Source: Anaerofustis stercorihominis (GTDB lineage Bacteria > Bacillota > Clostridia > Eubacteriales > Anaerofustaceae). From it: 42,481 nucleotides of DNA. Within the stretch, counting starts at the first letter, position 1. Every line of letters begins with the position of its first letter. The stretch spans positions 1-42,481 of the forward strand of contig SVCP01000011.1 in assembly GCA_015058295.1 (NCBI GenBank). Direction: 5' to 3'. The notes under the pieces are model-generated. The model worked only from the letters and a program-made list of their open reading frames with translations. It had not been told where the DNA came from and made no database searches. Below are positions 1 through 8,725 of the stretch, piece by piece. A program made the position numbers and the translations under genes.

Positions 1-16
1 CCCTCCTTCTCCGCCA
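1..16 (+). tRNA. 3' end of a tRNA gene cut by the window edge, probably tRNA-Ser
   Basis: The first 16 bases read as the 3' part of a tRNA: CCCTC (3' strand of the T stem), CTTCTCC (3' strand of the acceptor stem), discriminator G, then an encoded CCA. The complete tRNA-Ser at 11504-11595 ends in the same way (CCCTG, CATCTCC, G, CCA). The implied 5' acceptor strand GGAGAAG with G73 is typical of serine tRNAs. The anticodon lies outside the window, so the identity is inferred. Confidence 0.75.
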
Positions 17-24
17 TCTTTTCA

Positions 25-602
25 GAAATAGACAGACTGCTTAAAGGCAGTTGTTTTTTTATTTGTAAAACCTCCGTGGAGGGATTTGAAGCCTAAGAGG
101 GTGAGGAGCGTGAAGAAAATAGCCCTGTGGGCTGTTTTTAGCTCCGATATGCGACTGAGTGTAAGCGCCAGCGTCGAAGAAGCATCTTCAAATCGGACGC
201 ATTTTCTGCAGGCAGTCATAGAAAAAGCAAATGTGGTATTTACAGTGAATGTGTACAAATGCAGGAGATTTGCGAGCCGCTGGGGTTATTCGTGAAACAG
301 ACAGACTGCTTAAAGGCAGTTGTTTTTTTATTTGTAAAACCTCCGTGGAGGGATTTGAAGCCTAAGAGGGTGAGTAGCGTGAAGAAAACAGCCCTGTAGA
401 CTGTTTTTAGCTCCGATATGCGACTGAGTGTAAGCGTCAGCGTCGAAGAAGCATCTTCAAATCGGACGCATTTTCTGCAGGCAGTTATAGAAAAAAACAA
501 ATGCAGTATTTACGGTGAATTTGTACAGATGCAGGAGATTTGCGAGCCGCTGGGGTTATTCGTGAAACAGACAGACTGCTTAAAGGCAGTTATTTTTTTA
601 TG
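25..602. repeat. 270-bp tandem direct repeat, two full copies plus the start of a third
   Basis: Copy 1 runs about 31-299, copy 2 about 300-569, and a third copy starts at 570 and ends after its terminator-like head near 602. The full copies differ at only about a dozen positions. Each starts with a hairpin and T-run (ACTGC/GCAGT then TTTTTTT). Inside are further small palindromes, such as CCTCC-GT-GGAGG and, in copy 1, AGCCC-TGT-GGGCT. Both strands carry short open frames, but none has a ribosome site and the frames differ between copies, so I read the unit as non-coding. It begins 9-15 bases behind a tRNA gene. Function unknown. Confidence 0.85.
34..61 (+). terminator. Terminator behind the tRNA; head of the repeat unit
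   Basis: ACTGC (36-40) pairs with GCAGT (47-51), extendable by one G-T pair, and is followed by a T-rich run at 52-61. The same hairpin recurs at about 305-331 and 575-600 as the first element of each repeat copy. Confidence 0.65.
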
Positions 603-652
603 CTTGAATGAATTTGTGTAGACTGCGTTGTTTTTTTGATTACCCGGCAATC

Positions 653-681
653 TTGACGCAAGCCTAAAGTTTGTATATAAT
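653..681 (+). promoter_or_regulatory. Sigma-A promoter of the zinc-ribbon gene
   Basis: TTGACG (653-658), a 17-bp spacer and TATAAT (676-681), ending 41 bp before the start codon at 723. Confidence 0.8.
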
Positions 682-722
682 ATGATGCAATAAGAAGTGA
701 CAGATAAAAAGGAGGCACTGAT

Positions 723-968
723 ATGGCAGTACATGACGGATGCAAAAGTGGCAAGAAAACAGCTAAGCTCGAAGAAAGAATCTGCCCTGTGTGCGGTGAA
801 GATATGGATGTATTTCTTTCAAACGGCCGCATTATCGAGGACAGTATATGCGTATGCGGATATGTGATAAAGGCTGATGAAGCTTTCGGATACAAGACAA
901 GATTCGAAATGTTGCAGGAAGAGGAAGTTGCGAGAGTAAACGCACAGAGCAGAGGTATCGAGCAGTAA
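723..968 (+). CDS. Small zinc-ribbon protein, 81 aa
   Basis: I do not recognise a named family. Two cysteine pairs are visible, CPVCG near residue 21 and CVCGY near residue 43, spaced as in a zinc ribbon that binds one Zn2+ with four cysteines. The N-terminus is lysine-rich and the C-terminal third is a charged probable helix. There is no signal peptide or membrane segment, so it should be cytosolic. The ATG at 723 follows an AAGGAGG site at 711-717. The gene has its own promoter and a terminator, so it is monocistronic just upstream of secA. A nucleic-acid-binding or metal-handling role is possible but not shown. Confidence 0.85.
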   Translation: MAVHDGCKSGKKTAKLEERICPVCGEDMDVFLSNGRIIEDSICVCGYVIKADEAFGYKTRFEMLQEEEVARVNAQSRGIEQ

Positions 969-978
969 TTGTACAGAA

Positions 979-1001
979 GGCGCATTATGCGCTTTTTTTT
1001 T
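979..1001 (+). terminator. Intrinsic terminator after the zinc-ribbon gene
   Basis: GCGCA-TTA-TGCGC hairpin (980-992) followed by nine T residues. Confidence 0.9.
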
Positions 1002-1036
1002 CGACAAAATCACACTTTTTAAATTTTTATGATACA

Positions 1037-1065
1037 TTGTAATTTGACATTCGCTGTGATATAAT
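1037..1065 (+). promoter_or_regulatory. secA-prfB promoter with extended -10
   Basis: TTGTAA (1037-1042), 17 bp, TATAAT (1060-1065), with TGA directly before the -10 box (extended -10). A TTGACA at 1044-1049 looks better as a -35 but lies only 10 bp from the -10, so it was not chosen. Confidence 0.7.
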
Positions 1066-1092
1066 TGTACGGATAATACACAGGAGAGTAAA

Positions 1093-3612
1093 ATGGGACT
1101 TTTCGATAAGATTTCTAAAATATTTGATGACAGAGAACTGAAAAAATATAAAAAAACAGCCGATGAGGTGCTTGCTCTTGAAGGAGAATATTCATCACTT
1201 ACGGATGAACAGCTCAGAGATAAGACAGCTCAGTTTAAACAGCGTTATCAGTCAGGGGAAACACTCGACAGCATGATGACTGAAGCATTTGCAACTGTCA
1301 GGGAAGCGGCTAAACGTGTTGTGGGACTTATGCCGTATCATGTACAGGTAATGGGTGCCGCTATCCTTCACGGCGGCAATATTGCCGAAATGAAAACAGG
1401 CGAAGGCAAAACTCTCGTTGCGACAATGCCGGCTTATCTTAATGCCCTCAGCGGAAAAGGCGTTCATATCGTAACCGTAAACGAATATCTTGCTTCCCGT
1501 GATGCAGAATGGATGGGTAAGATATATGAATTCCTTGGTCTTACTGTAGGTCTTAACCTCAGAGAGCTGGATAAACAGGGAAAAAAAGCCGCATATGAAG
1601 CGGATATTATGTATACGACAAACACAGAGCTCGGATTTGATTATCTCAGGGATAACATGGTCCGCTCAAGAGAGTATATCGTTCAGCGAGATCTGAATTA
1701 TGTAATCATAGACGAAGTCGACTCTGTTCTCATAGACGAAGCGAGAACACCGCTTATTATCTCTTCACTTGCTGACAAAGAGGACGACAAATATTTCTCC
1801 CTTGCGGACCGTTTTGCAAAAGGCCTGAAAGAAGAGGATGATTATACCATCGATGAAAAAGCGAAGACTGCCACACTTACGGAAGCAGGCTTTGCAAAAG
1901 CAGAATCGTTCTTCAAGGTTGAAAACCTCAGTGATACATCCGATGCAGAGAACAGTGAGATTCTCCACAGAATCAACCAGTCCCTCAAGGCAAACTATAT
2001 TATGAGCAGGGATATAGATTATGTAATTGAGGACGGCAAAATCATTATTGTAGATGAATTTACCGGCAGACTTATGCACGGAAGAAGATTCAATGACGGT
2101 CTTCATCAGGCAATCGAAGCGAAGGAAAATGTAAAAGTCGAAAGTGAAAACAAGGTCAGCGCAACTATCACATATCAGAACTATTTCCGCCTGTATCCGA
2201 AGACATCGGGGATGACAGGTACTGCGAAGACCGAGGAAGAAGAATTCAAAGCAATATATAATATGGATGTTGTATGCGTTCCGCTTAACAGTGTGACACT
2301 TAACCGTGTGGATCATAACGACAGCGTTTTCGCAACTCAGGATGCGAAATTCAAAGCTATCGTTGAAGAAATAGAGCGTGTACACGCAACGGGACAGCCT
2401 ATACTCGTAGGTACTGTATCAATTGAAAAATCAGAATATTTAAGCAAACTCCTTACGAGGAAGAGAATCCCTCACAATGTTCTCAATGCAAAGAACCATC
2501 AGAGAGAAGCGGAGATAATCGCGCAGGCCGGACAGAAGGGTACTGTAACGATCTCCACGAATATGGCAGGCCGTGGAACGGATATTATTCTCGGTGAAGG
2601 GGTGAGGGAACTCGGCGGATTATATGTACTCGGTACGGAAAGACACGAAAGCAGGCGAATCGACAATCAGCTTATCGGTCGTTCCGGAAGACAGGGAGAC
2701 CCGGGTGAAAGCAGATTCTTCGTGTCCTTTGAAGATGACATGCTCAGGATTTTCAATCACGAAAAATCCATGGCCCTTATCAAAAAAGCAACGGACAATG
2801 ACACTACTTCCATTGACTTTGCAATAGCCTCAAAAGCCATCGAAACAGCACAGAAGACGGTTGAAAGCCGTAACTTCAACGCAAGAAAAAATGTCCTTCA
2901 GTTTGATGATGTAATGAACAAGCAGAGAGATGTCATCTACACACAGAGAAGAAAGATCCTTATGGGTGATGACATTACGCAGGATATTCTCGGCATGATC
3001 GAAAGGGTGATCGAGAAGTATGTCATTATGTATACTCCCGAAGCAGAAACCGGGGAAGACTGGGATATTGAAGGCCTTACAAGAAAAGTCAGGGAATATT
3101 TCTTTGTACAGATAGATCTGACTCCGTTCAAAGACCGTCAGGCGCTTATTGATATAATTTATGAAGCTGCCACAAAAGTCCGTGAAGCAAAAATGCAGAT
3201 GCTTAACGACGATGATCTTTACAAAGCATACGAAAGATATGAAGTCCTTAACTGTGTAGACAGACACTGGATGGAACATATAGACAATATGAGCCAGCTC
3301 AAGCAGGGTATCGTTCTGAGAGCTTATGCACAGAGCAATCCCGTTCAGGCATACACAAAAGAAGGTTTTGAAATGTTCGACGAAATGAATGAAAATATCG
3401 TCGATGCAGTTGTAAAGAACATTTTTGCGGTACGCATAGAAAAGAAGAAGAAAGTCGAAGACGGCGTAAAGAAAAAAGCACCTGTGCTTATTACAAATCA
3501 GATCAAGGAAACAAAGGTCAAAAAGACAGGAGAAATATCCCTTAACGCAAAATGTCCCTGCGGAAGCGGAAAAAAATACAAACGTTGTTGCGGAAAACAT
3601 CTTGTGGGATAA
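1093..3612 (+). CDS. secA: Preprotein translocase ATPase SecA, 839 aa
   Basis: SecA is the motor ATPase that pushes unfolded preproteins through SecYEG. The length is normal for a Firmicute SecA (about 840 aa). Visible motifs are Walker A GEGKT at residues 103-107, the DEVD box within IIDEVDSVLIDEART, the GMTGTAKTEEEEF segment and the TNMAGRGTDI helicase motif. The protein ends with the zinc-binding SEC-C tail CPCGSGKKYKRCCGKH, which contacts SecB-like partners or ribosomes in the family. The ATG at 1093 follows AGGAGA with good spacing. prfB starts 27 bp after its stop with no terminator between them, so the two are probably co-transcribed, a common Firmicute arrangement. Confidence 0.98.
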   Translation: MGLFDKISKIFDDRELKKYKKTADEVLALEGEYSSLTDEQLRDKTAQFKQRYQSGETLDSMMTEAFATVREAAKRVVGLMPYHVQVMGAAILHGGNIAEMKTGEGKTLVATMPAYLNALSGKGVHIVTVNEYLASRDAEWMGKIYEFLGLTVGLNLRELDKQGKKAAYEADIMYTTNTELGFDYLRDNMVRSREYIVQRDLNYVIIDEVDSVLIDEARTPLIISSLADKEDDKYFSLADRFAKGLKEEDDYTIDEKAKTATLTEAGFAKAESFFKVENLSDTSDAENSEILHRINQSLKANYIMSRDIDYVIEDGKIIIVDEFTGRLMHGRRFNDGLHQAIEAKENVKVESENKVSATITYQNYFRLYPKTSGMTGTAKTEEEEFKAIYNMDVVCVPLNSVTLNRVDHNDSVFATQDAKFKAIVEEIERVHATGQPILVGTVSIEKSEYLSKLLTRKRIPHNVLNAKNHQREAEIIAQAGQKGTVTISTNMAGRGTDIILGEGVRELGGLYVLGTERHESRRIDNQLIGRSGRQGDPGESRFFVSFEDDMLRIFNHEKSMALIKKATDNDTTSIDFAIASKAIETAQKTVESRNFNARKNVLQFDDVMNKQRDVIYTQRRKILMGDDITQDILGMIERVIEKYVIMYTPEAETGEDWDIEGLTRKVREYFFVQIDLTPFKDRQALIDIIYEAATKVREAKMQMLNDDDLYKAYERYEVLNCVDRHWMEHIDNMSQLKQGIVLRAYAQSNPVQAYTKEGFEMFDEMNENIVDAVVKNIFAVRIEKKKKVEDGVKKKAPVLITNQIKETKVKKTGEISLNAKCPCGSGKKYKRCCGKHLVG

Positions 3613-3639
3613 ATATAAATATTTTAAGGAAGTGATATA

Positions 3640-4755
3640 ATGCTCGCTCTTGATGAAATCAGAAGTGAAATATCAAAAATAGAAAAAACAATTACGGAAA
3701 TGGGGCAGTCAATAAATATTGACGGTCTTGCGGAGGAATATGCGGCTCTTGAAGAAAAGATGGCTGCTCCGGACTTCTGGGACGACAACGAATCCGCACA
3801 GAAAGTCCTCAAGGATATGAAAGTCCTCAAAAACAAAATAGACAAGTTCAATGCCGTAAAGAATATGGTTGAGGACTGTATGGTTATGTCTGAACTCATT
3901 GAGGATGAGAATGATGAAGAAGAAGTTCTTCAGCTTGAAAACGACCTTGCAGAACTCAGAAAGAAAAACGATGCGTTTGTGCTTGAAATGCTTCTTACGG
4001 GAGAATATGATTCCAACAATGCGATCCTTTCCATTCACCCGGGCGCAGGCGGAACAGAAAGTCAGGACTGGGCGGATATGCTCCTCCGCATGTATACCCG
4101 TTATGGGGAAAAAGCAGGATATAAAGTATCCATGCTTGATTATCTTGAAGGGGATGTTGCAGGTATTAAAAGTGTTACGCTTATGTTTGAAGGTATCAAT
4201 GCTTACGGATATCTCAAGGCAGAAAAAGGCGTTCACCGTCTTGTAAGGATCTCTCCGTTTGATTCCGCAGGAAGGAGGCATACTTCATTCGCTTCCGTTG
4301 ATGTTATGCCGGAAGTAAATGATGTTATAAACATCGAGATCGATCCGTCTGATCTGAGAGTTGATACTTACCGCGCAAGCGGTGCAGGCGGACAGCACGT
4401 AAACAAGACAGAATCCGCAATCCGTATCACACATATTCCTACGGGAATCGTTGTTGCTTGCCAGAATGAAAGAAGCCAGCATCAGAACAGGGAAGTTGCC
4501 ATGAAGATGCTCGTATCAAAGCTTACGGAGCTTATGGAGCAGGAACATAAAGACAAGATCAGTGATCTTCAGGGGGATTACGGACAGATTGCATGGGGAA
4601 ATCAGATCCGTTCATATGTTTTCCACCCGTATTCCATGGTAAAAGACCACCGCACAGGTGAACAGACAGGTAATGTCAGCGCTGTAATGGATGGAGAGCT
4701 GGATGCGTTTATAAATGCATTTTTACGCGGAAAATTAAATCCGGACGAAGAATAA
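3640..4755 (+). CDS. prfB: Peptide chain release factor 2, 371 aa, without a frameshift site
   Basis: RF2 reads UGA and UAA stop codons and triggers peptidyl-tRNA hydrolysis. The stop-codon recognition motif SPF is at residues 205-207 and the catalytic GGQ is at 250-252. The N-terminal helical domain and the C-terminal [14 protein letters not shown] segment match the family, and the length is close to the usual 365-371 aa. Many bacterial prfB genes carry an in-frame UGA near codon 25 that needs a +1 frameshift. Here the same region reads continuously through [13 protein letters not shown], so that autoregulatory switch is absent. The ATG at 3640 follows AAGGAAGTG. The gene is downstream of secA in a probable operon. 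Confidence 0.97.
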   Translation: MLALDEIRSEISKIEKTITEMGQSINIDGLAEEYAALEEKMAAPDFWDDNESAQKVLKDMKVLKNKIDKFNAVKNMVEDCMVMSELIEDENDEEEVLQLENDLAELRKKNDAFVLEMLLTGEYDSNNAILSIHPGAGGTESQDWADMLLRMYTRYGEKAGYKVSMLDYLEGDVAGIKSVTLMFEGINAYGYLKAEKGVHRLVRISPFDSAGRRHTSFASVDVMPEVNDVINIEIDPSDLRVDTYRASGAGGQHVNKTESAIRITHIPTGIVVACQNERSQHQNREVAMKMLVSKLTELMEQEHKDKISDLQGDYGQIAWGNQIRSYVFHPYSMVKDHRTGEQTGNVSAVMDGELDAFINAFLRGKLNPDEE

Positions 4756-4778
4756 GGCTGAAATATGCCTTATTTTTT
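4751..4778 (+). terminator. Intrinsic terminator of secA-prfB
   Basis: AATAAGGC (4751-4758) pairs with GCCTTATT (4767-4774), followed by T residues. The left arm contains the prfB stop codon. Confidence 0.8.
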
Positions 4779-4790
4779 ATTCGGACAATA

Positions 4791-4819
4791 TTGAACAGAA
4801 TTTTATATTCTGATAAAAT
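4791..4819 (+). promoter_or_regulatory. Promoter of the methyltransferase gene
   Basis: TTGAAC (4791-4796), 17 bp, TAAAAT (4814-4819) with TGA before it (extended -10). The TTG that opens the longest frame is therefore part of the -35 box, which supports the ATG at 4851 as the true start. Confidence 0.7.
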
Positions 4820-4850
4820 CAATGAAGTAAATATATTTGCGGAGGATAGT

Positions 4851-5657
4851 ATGAACCTTGAATATCTTAAAGAAAACTGGATTTCGGATATAAATATAAA
4901 TGTGATGAGAGAACTGTGGGATAATTCTGCGGGAGATTATTACAAAAAGCCTGTTCCGGAAATTGATAAAGACAGTTTTCTGTGTTATATGAAAGAAAAC
5001 GGAGGAATTGATGAAGAGTACACGACACTTGATATCGGCTGCGGCTCGGGTGTATATTCGATGGCTCTTGCACCGTATGTGAAAAAAGCTGTCGGCTGTG
5101 ATCTTTCTCCGAAAATGATTGAAACTGCAAATCTGAGAGCAGGAGAAGAGAAATTGACAAATACAGAGTTTGTTGCGGTTGACTGGTATGCCTGCGATAT
5201 AGAAGAGTATGGCTGGGAAAAGGCATTTGATGTTGTATTTGCTCATATGACACCTGCTGTTGGGGACTATGTCTCTCTTGAAAAGATGCTCCTGTGCGCA
5301 AAGAAAAAGTGTTTTATTCAGAAGAATGTAAGAAGAACAGACAAGATACAGGACGAGTTGTTCGTAAAGCTCGGAATTCCCGTAAAGAAGGACAATGATC
5401 CTCTTATTTCAAATGCTTTTTCGTATCTGTGGCTCAATGGATATGAACCGAAGGTATCTTTCCATAAGGAAGTGTGGAATGCGGACAGAGAGTACGAAGA
5501 TGCTGTGAAATGGTACATAAACAGAGCAAAACAGAGAGCGGATATTTCTGCAAATGATGAGGATAAAATAAAAGAATATCTCCGTGACTGCGTTGAAGAC
5601 GGTCTTGTCAGGGAAATAATGAGCGCCACTATCGTAACCATGCACTGGGATATGTAA
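4851..5657 (+). CDS. SAM-dependent class I methyltransferase, 268 aa
   Basis: The glycine-rich SAM-binding motif I reads LDIGCGSGVYS, near residues 60-70, followed by an acidic motif II (VGCDLSPKMIETA), the usual pattern of Rossmann-fold methyltransferases. The substrate cannot be read from the sequence. There is no signal peptide or membrane segment. The start at 4851 has GGAGG at 4841-4845. The frame is open from a TTG at 4791, but that TTG lies inside the -35 box. The gene stands alone between its own promoter and terminator. Confidence 0.85.
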   Translation: MNLEYLKENWISDININVMRELWDNSAGDYYKKPVPEIDKDSFLCYMKENGGIDEEYTTLDIGCGSGVYSMALAPYVKKAVGCDLSPKMIETANLRAGEEKLTNTEFVAVDWYACDIEEYGWEKAFDVVFAHMTPAVGDYVSLEKMLLCAKKKCFIQKNVRRTDKIQDELFVKLGIPVKKDNDPLISNAFSYLWLNGYEPKVSFHKEVWNADREYEDAVKWYINRAKQRADISANDEDKIKEYLRDCVEDGLVREIMSATIVTMHWDM

Positions 5658-5662
5658 TTGTT

Positions 5663-5692
5663 TTCCGGAAGTCTGTGACTTCCGGAATTTTT
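5663..5692 (+). terminator. Terminator of the methyltransferase gene
   Basis: TTCCGGAAGTC (5663-5673) and GACTTCCGGAA (5677-5687) form an 11-bp stem with a TGT loop, then five T residues. Confidence 0.9.
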
Positions 5693-5700
5693 ATCGTTTT

Positions 5701-5910
5701 TCAGCCTGTATAAGTGTTGCCTGTTTCACTCATAGCTTTTACAAGTCTTCTCATGTCTGCTTTTGAGGAAACCTCTCTTGCCTGTTGTATAAATGCGGAT
5801 TTTTCCTGATTTGTCAGGGAAGCGAATGCCATAAGGGCTTTTGTGTCCTGAGCAAGAAGCATCGCAAGCCCTGAAGGGAGATCGTCATATATATCGTTTG
5901 TGTTTTTCAT
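5701..5910 (-). CDS. Small conserved protein of unknown function, 69 aa
   Basis: No function is recognised. The protein is hydrophilic and helical, with a central stretch (LAMLLAQDTKALMAFASLTN, then EKSAFIQQAREV) and a C-terminal MRRLVKAM. The layout resembles short cytosolic proteins common in Clostridia, but I recognise the pattern only and no activity. There are no cysteines and no membrane segment. The start at 5910 has GGAGG eight bases upstream on the minus strand, which supports a real gene despite its size. It faces the methyltransferase gene, whose terminator lies between the two stop codons. Confidence 0.75.
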   Translation of the reverse strand: MKNTNDIYDDLPSGLAMLLAQDTKALMAFASLTNQEKSAFIQQAREVSSKADMRRLVKAMSETGNTYTG

Positions 5911-6040
5911 TTATTCCTCCGGTAAGTGTTGTTTTGTGAAGTTAGTATTCTCGGAATTGTCCAAAAAAAACGTGAAACTTATAAAAAAGACTTTATTTTT
6001 ATTATGATTTGGTGTAATATAATGTCAGCACTCTTTGAGT

Positions 6041-6116
6041 GACACTGTAGCTCAGCTGGAAGAGCGCCACCTTGACACGGTGGAGGTCATCGGTTCAAGC
6101 CCGGTCAGTGTCACCA
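6041..6116 (+). tRNA. tRNA-Val(GAC)
   Basis: Complete cloverleaf with acceptor GACACTG/CAGTGTC, anticodon stem CCACC/GGTGG around loop TTGACAC (anticodon GAC, reading GUC/GUU), a T arm with loop TTCAAGC, discriminator A and encoded CCA. TATAAT at 6018-6023 is a likely -10; no convincing -35 is seen. No terminator separates it from pncB. Confidence 0.97.
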
Positions 6117-6172
6117 TTTTTGTATGTAGTAATAATTTCTGAAAGAAGTATATATATTTAAAGGAGGCATTT

Positions 6173-7627
6173 ATGGAAATGAAACAGAGAAAGCTTCACC
6201 TGGCAACAGACTTTTATCAGTTCAGTGTCAGCAATGTTTATCACGAAGTTGGTCTTGGAGATCGCACGGCAGTTTTTGATCTCTTTTTCCGCAAAAATCC
6301 GTTTGACGGAGGATATGCCATCTTCGCAGGTCTTGAGCAGGTAATCGAATACATTCAGAACATGAAATTCGAAGAAGAAGACCTGAGAATGCTCAAGGAA
6401 AACCACCCGGAACTTACTGACGGATATATTGATTTCCTCAGAAACTTTAAGTTCTCCGGAGAAATTTATGCTATGCCGGAAGGTACTGTCGTATTCCCGC
6501 AGGAACCGCTCATCAGAGTAAAAGCACCTCTGGCAGAAGCTCAGCTTATTGAAACAACAATGCTTGCAATCGTCAACCATCAGACACTTATTGCCACAAA
6601 AGCATCAAGAGTATGTGATGCGGCAATGGGCGACAGCGTTCTTGACTTTGGTCTCCGTCGTGCTCACGGCACGGAAGCCGGCCTTTACGGAACACGTGCG
6701 TGCATTATCGGCGGATGCTCCGGTACCGCTGACACGGAAGCGGAATATTACTTTGATATCGTATCAAAGGGTACAATGTCTCACGCATTTGTAATGTCAT
6801 TTGAAGACGAATATGATGCATTCGAAGCATTTGCAAAATATAATCCGAATAACGTTATAGTGCTTGTAGACAGCTACGACACACTCAAAAGCGGAGTGCC
6901 CAATGCTTGTAAGCTCTTCACAAAGCTCAAAGCCGAAGGTGGCTGCAAAGGAAGTTACGGAATCCGCCTTGACAGCGGGGATCTTTCTTATCTTTCAAAG
7001 GAAGCAAGAAAAATGCTCGATGCAGCAGGTCACGAAGGAGCTGTAATTTCAGCATCAAGCGATCTTGACGAATACAGAATCCTTGACCTTAAAAACGACG
7101 GCGCGCAGATCGGTATGTGGGGTGTAGGCACAAAGATGATCACAGCATACGACTGCCCGGCTCTCGGTGCAGTATATAAACTCAGTGCTCTCGAAGACGA
7201 AAACGGAAACCTCATTCCGAGAATGAAGATCTCCGACACACCGGAAAAGATCACAAACCCCGGCTACAAGAAAGTAGTAAGACTTTACGACAGGGCAACG
7301 GGAAGGGCAAATGCGGATCTTATCACATTTGCTGACGAAACTGTGGATGATACAAAAGACCTGAAGATATATCACCCCAACTATACATACAAGAACAGGG
7401 TAGTCACTGACTTCTATGCGAAGGATCTTCTGGTTCCTGTTTTTGTTGACGGAGAACTTGTATATAATTCTCCGAAGCTCGAAGATATCAGGGCTTACTG
7501 CAAGAAGGAAAAGAAAACATTCTGGAGCGGAAATCTTCGCTTCATGAATCCCAACGAGTTCCATGTGGATATCTCCGACAAGCTTTACGATTACAAGAAA
7601 GAATTATTTAACAGACATAAAGGATAA
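6173..7627 (+). CDS. pncB: Nicotinate phosphoribosyltransferase, 484 aa
   Basis: PncB joins nicotinate to PRPP with ATP hydrolysis, the entry step of NAD salvage. The N-terminal [16 protein letters not shown], the [14 protein letters not shown] segment, the [13 protein letters not shown] phosphate-binding region and [12 protein letters not shown], which carries the conserved histidine, are all as expected for NAPRTase. The length fits the long bacterial form. The ATG at 6173 has an AAAGGAGG site. It is followed 21 bp later by ddl and then argS with no terminator, so the three probably form one transcript. Read-through from the tRNA-Val promoter is possible, because no separate promoter is clear. 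Confidence 0.95.
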   Translation: MEMKQRKLHLATDFYQFSVSNVYHEVGLGDRTAVFDLFFRKNPFDGGYAIFAGLEQVIEYIQNMKFEEEDLRMLKENHPELTDGYIDFLRNFKFSGEIYAMPEGTVVFPQEPLIRVKAPLAEAQLIETTMLAIVNHQTLIATKASRVCDAAMGDSVLDFGLRRAHGTEAGLYGTRACIIGGCSGTADTEAEYYFDIVSKGTMSHAFVMSFEDEYDAFEAFAKYNPNNVIVLVDSYDTLKSGVPNACKLFTKLKAEGGCKGSYGIRLDSGDLSYLSKEARKMLDAAGHEGAVISASSDLDEYRILDLKNDGAQIGMWGVGTKMITAYDCPALGAVYKLSALEDENGNLIPRMKISDTPEKITNPGYKKVVRLYDRATGRANADLITFADETVDDTKDLKIYHPNYTYKNRVVTDFYAKDLLVPVFVDGELVYNSPKLEDIRAYCKKEKKTFWSGNLRFMNPNEFHVDISDKLYDYKKELFNRHKG

Positions 7628-7648
7628 TTGTTTCGGGAAGGAATACAA

Positions 7649-8725
7649 ATGGATAAAAAGATCAACGTAGGAGTTCTTTTTGGCGGAAAGAGCGGCGAAC
7701 ATGAAGTTTCACTGAATTCCGCATACAATGTCATCAATGCCATTGACAAAGAAAGATTTGATATCACAATGATCGGCATCGACAGAGACGGAAAATGGAT
7801 GATTTACGAAGGTGAACCGGAAAATATCAAAAACGACACATGGCACCATGGCCTCACAGCACCGAAGAGCAATCTTGAAGTTCTCGGCGACGAAAGGATC
7901 GGAAATATTGACGTGTTTTTCCCGGTGCTTCACGGCACATTCGGTGAAGACGGAACAATACAGGGTATATTTGACATAATGGATGTTCCGTATGTCGGCT
8001 GCGGTGTTCTCGGCAGCAGTGTTGCTATGGATAAAGTCGTCACAAAACAGGTATGTGAAAGTGCAGGCGTAAGCACATGTGAATATACATGCCTTTACAA
8101 AAAAGAGATCCTTGATGATATTGACAGATGTGTAGCAACCCTTACGATATGCTATGATCTTCCGCTGTTTGTAAAACCTGCAAATATGGGTTCATCCGTA
8201 GGTATCTCAAAGGCTGTGGACAAAGACAGTCTCAAAGAAGCGCTTCTGGAAGCTATAAAATATGACAACAAAGTAATTATCGAAACTTTCGTAAAAGGCA
8301 GAGAGGTTGAAGTTGCTGTTATGGGCAATGATACTATTGAAGCAAGCTGTGTGGGAGAGATCGTTCCCTGCAACGAATTTTATGATTACGAAGCAAAATA
8401 TCTCAGCGGGGATAATTCCGCAGTGATCATTCCTGCCGACCTTCCGGAAGAACTGTCCGAAAGAATCCGCAGAATGGCGATCAAGTCATACCAGGCTATA
8501 GGCGCAAGCGGATTATCGAGAGTTGATTTCTTTGTTACAGATGCAGGAAATGTCCTTCTTAATGAAATAAACACACTTCCGGGCTTCACGAACATAAGTA
8601 TGTATCCGAAACTCTGGGAAGCAAGCGGACTTATGTACACGGATCTTATCACAAAGCTTATTGACCTTGCATTCGACAGATATGACAGCCGTAAAGCATT
8701 ACTTTATGCAAAGGAGACCGAATAA
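7649..8725 (+). CDS. ddl: D-alanine--D-alanine ligase, 358 aa
   Basis: Ddl makes the D-Ala-D-Ala dipeptide of peptidoglycan precursors using ATP. The N-terminal [19 protein letters not shown] motif, the ATP-grasp core ([18 protein letters not shown]) and the C-terminal [20 protein letters not shown] are present. The omega-loop region reads FYDYEAKY with the tyrosine typical of D-Ala-D-Ala ligases rather than the residues of D-Ala-D-Lac (VanA-type) enzymes. The start at 7649 has GGGAAGG upstream; a TTG further up, at 7628, lacks a ribosome site. The stop codon shares its last base with the argS start (TAATG), so the two are translationally coupled. Confidence 0.95.
   Translation: MDKKINVGVLFGGKSGEHEVSLNSAYNVINAIDKERFDITMIGIDRDGKWMIYEGEPENIKNDTWHHGLTAPKSNLEVLGDERIGNIDVFFPVLHGTFGEDGTIQGIFDIMDVPYVGCGVLGSSVAMDKVVTKQVCESAGVSTCEYTCLYKKEILDDIDRCVATLTICYDLPLFVKPANMGSSVGISKAVDKDSLKEALLEAIKYDNKVIIETFVKGREVEVAVMGNDTIEASCVGEIVPCNEFYDYEAKYLSGDNSAVIIPADLPEELSERIRRMAIKSYQAIGASGLSRVDFFVTDAGNVLLNEINTLPGFTNISMYPKLWEASGLMYTDLITKLIDLAFDRYDSRKALLYAKETE

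Noticed and set aside
22-621. Open frames of 60-90 codons on both strands of the 270-bp repeat
   Set aside because: No ribosome sites, they arise from the repeated sequence, and start and end differ between copies.
1765-3600. Long antisense frames opposite secA (256 and 206 codons)
   Set aside because: Cysteine- and phenylalanine-rich mirror frames of a certain gene, without ribosome sites.
4791-4850. TTG start 20 codons upstream for the methyltransferase
   Set aside because: The TTG lies in the -35 box and has no ribosome site; ATG at 4851 has GGAGG.
7649-8725. D-Ala-D-Lac or D-Ala-D-Ser ligase (glycopeptide resistance type)
   Set aside because: The FYDYEAKY loop is of the normal D-Ala-D-Ala type and no van genes are adjacent.
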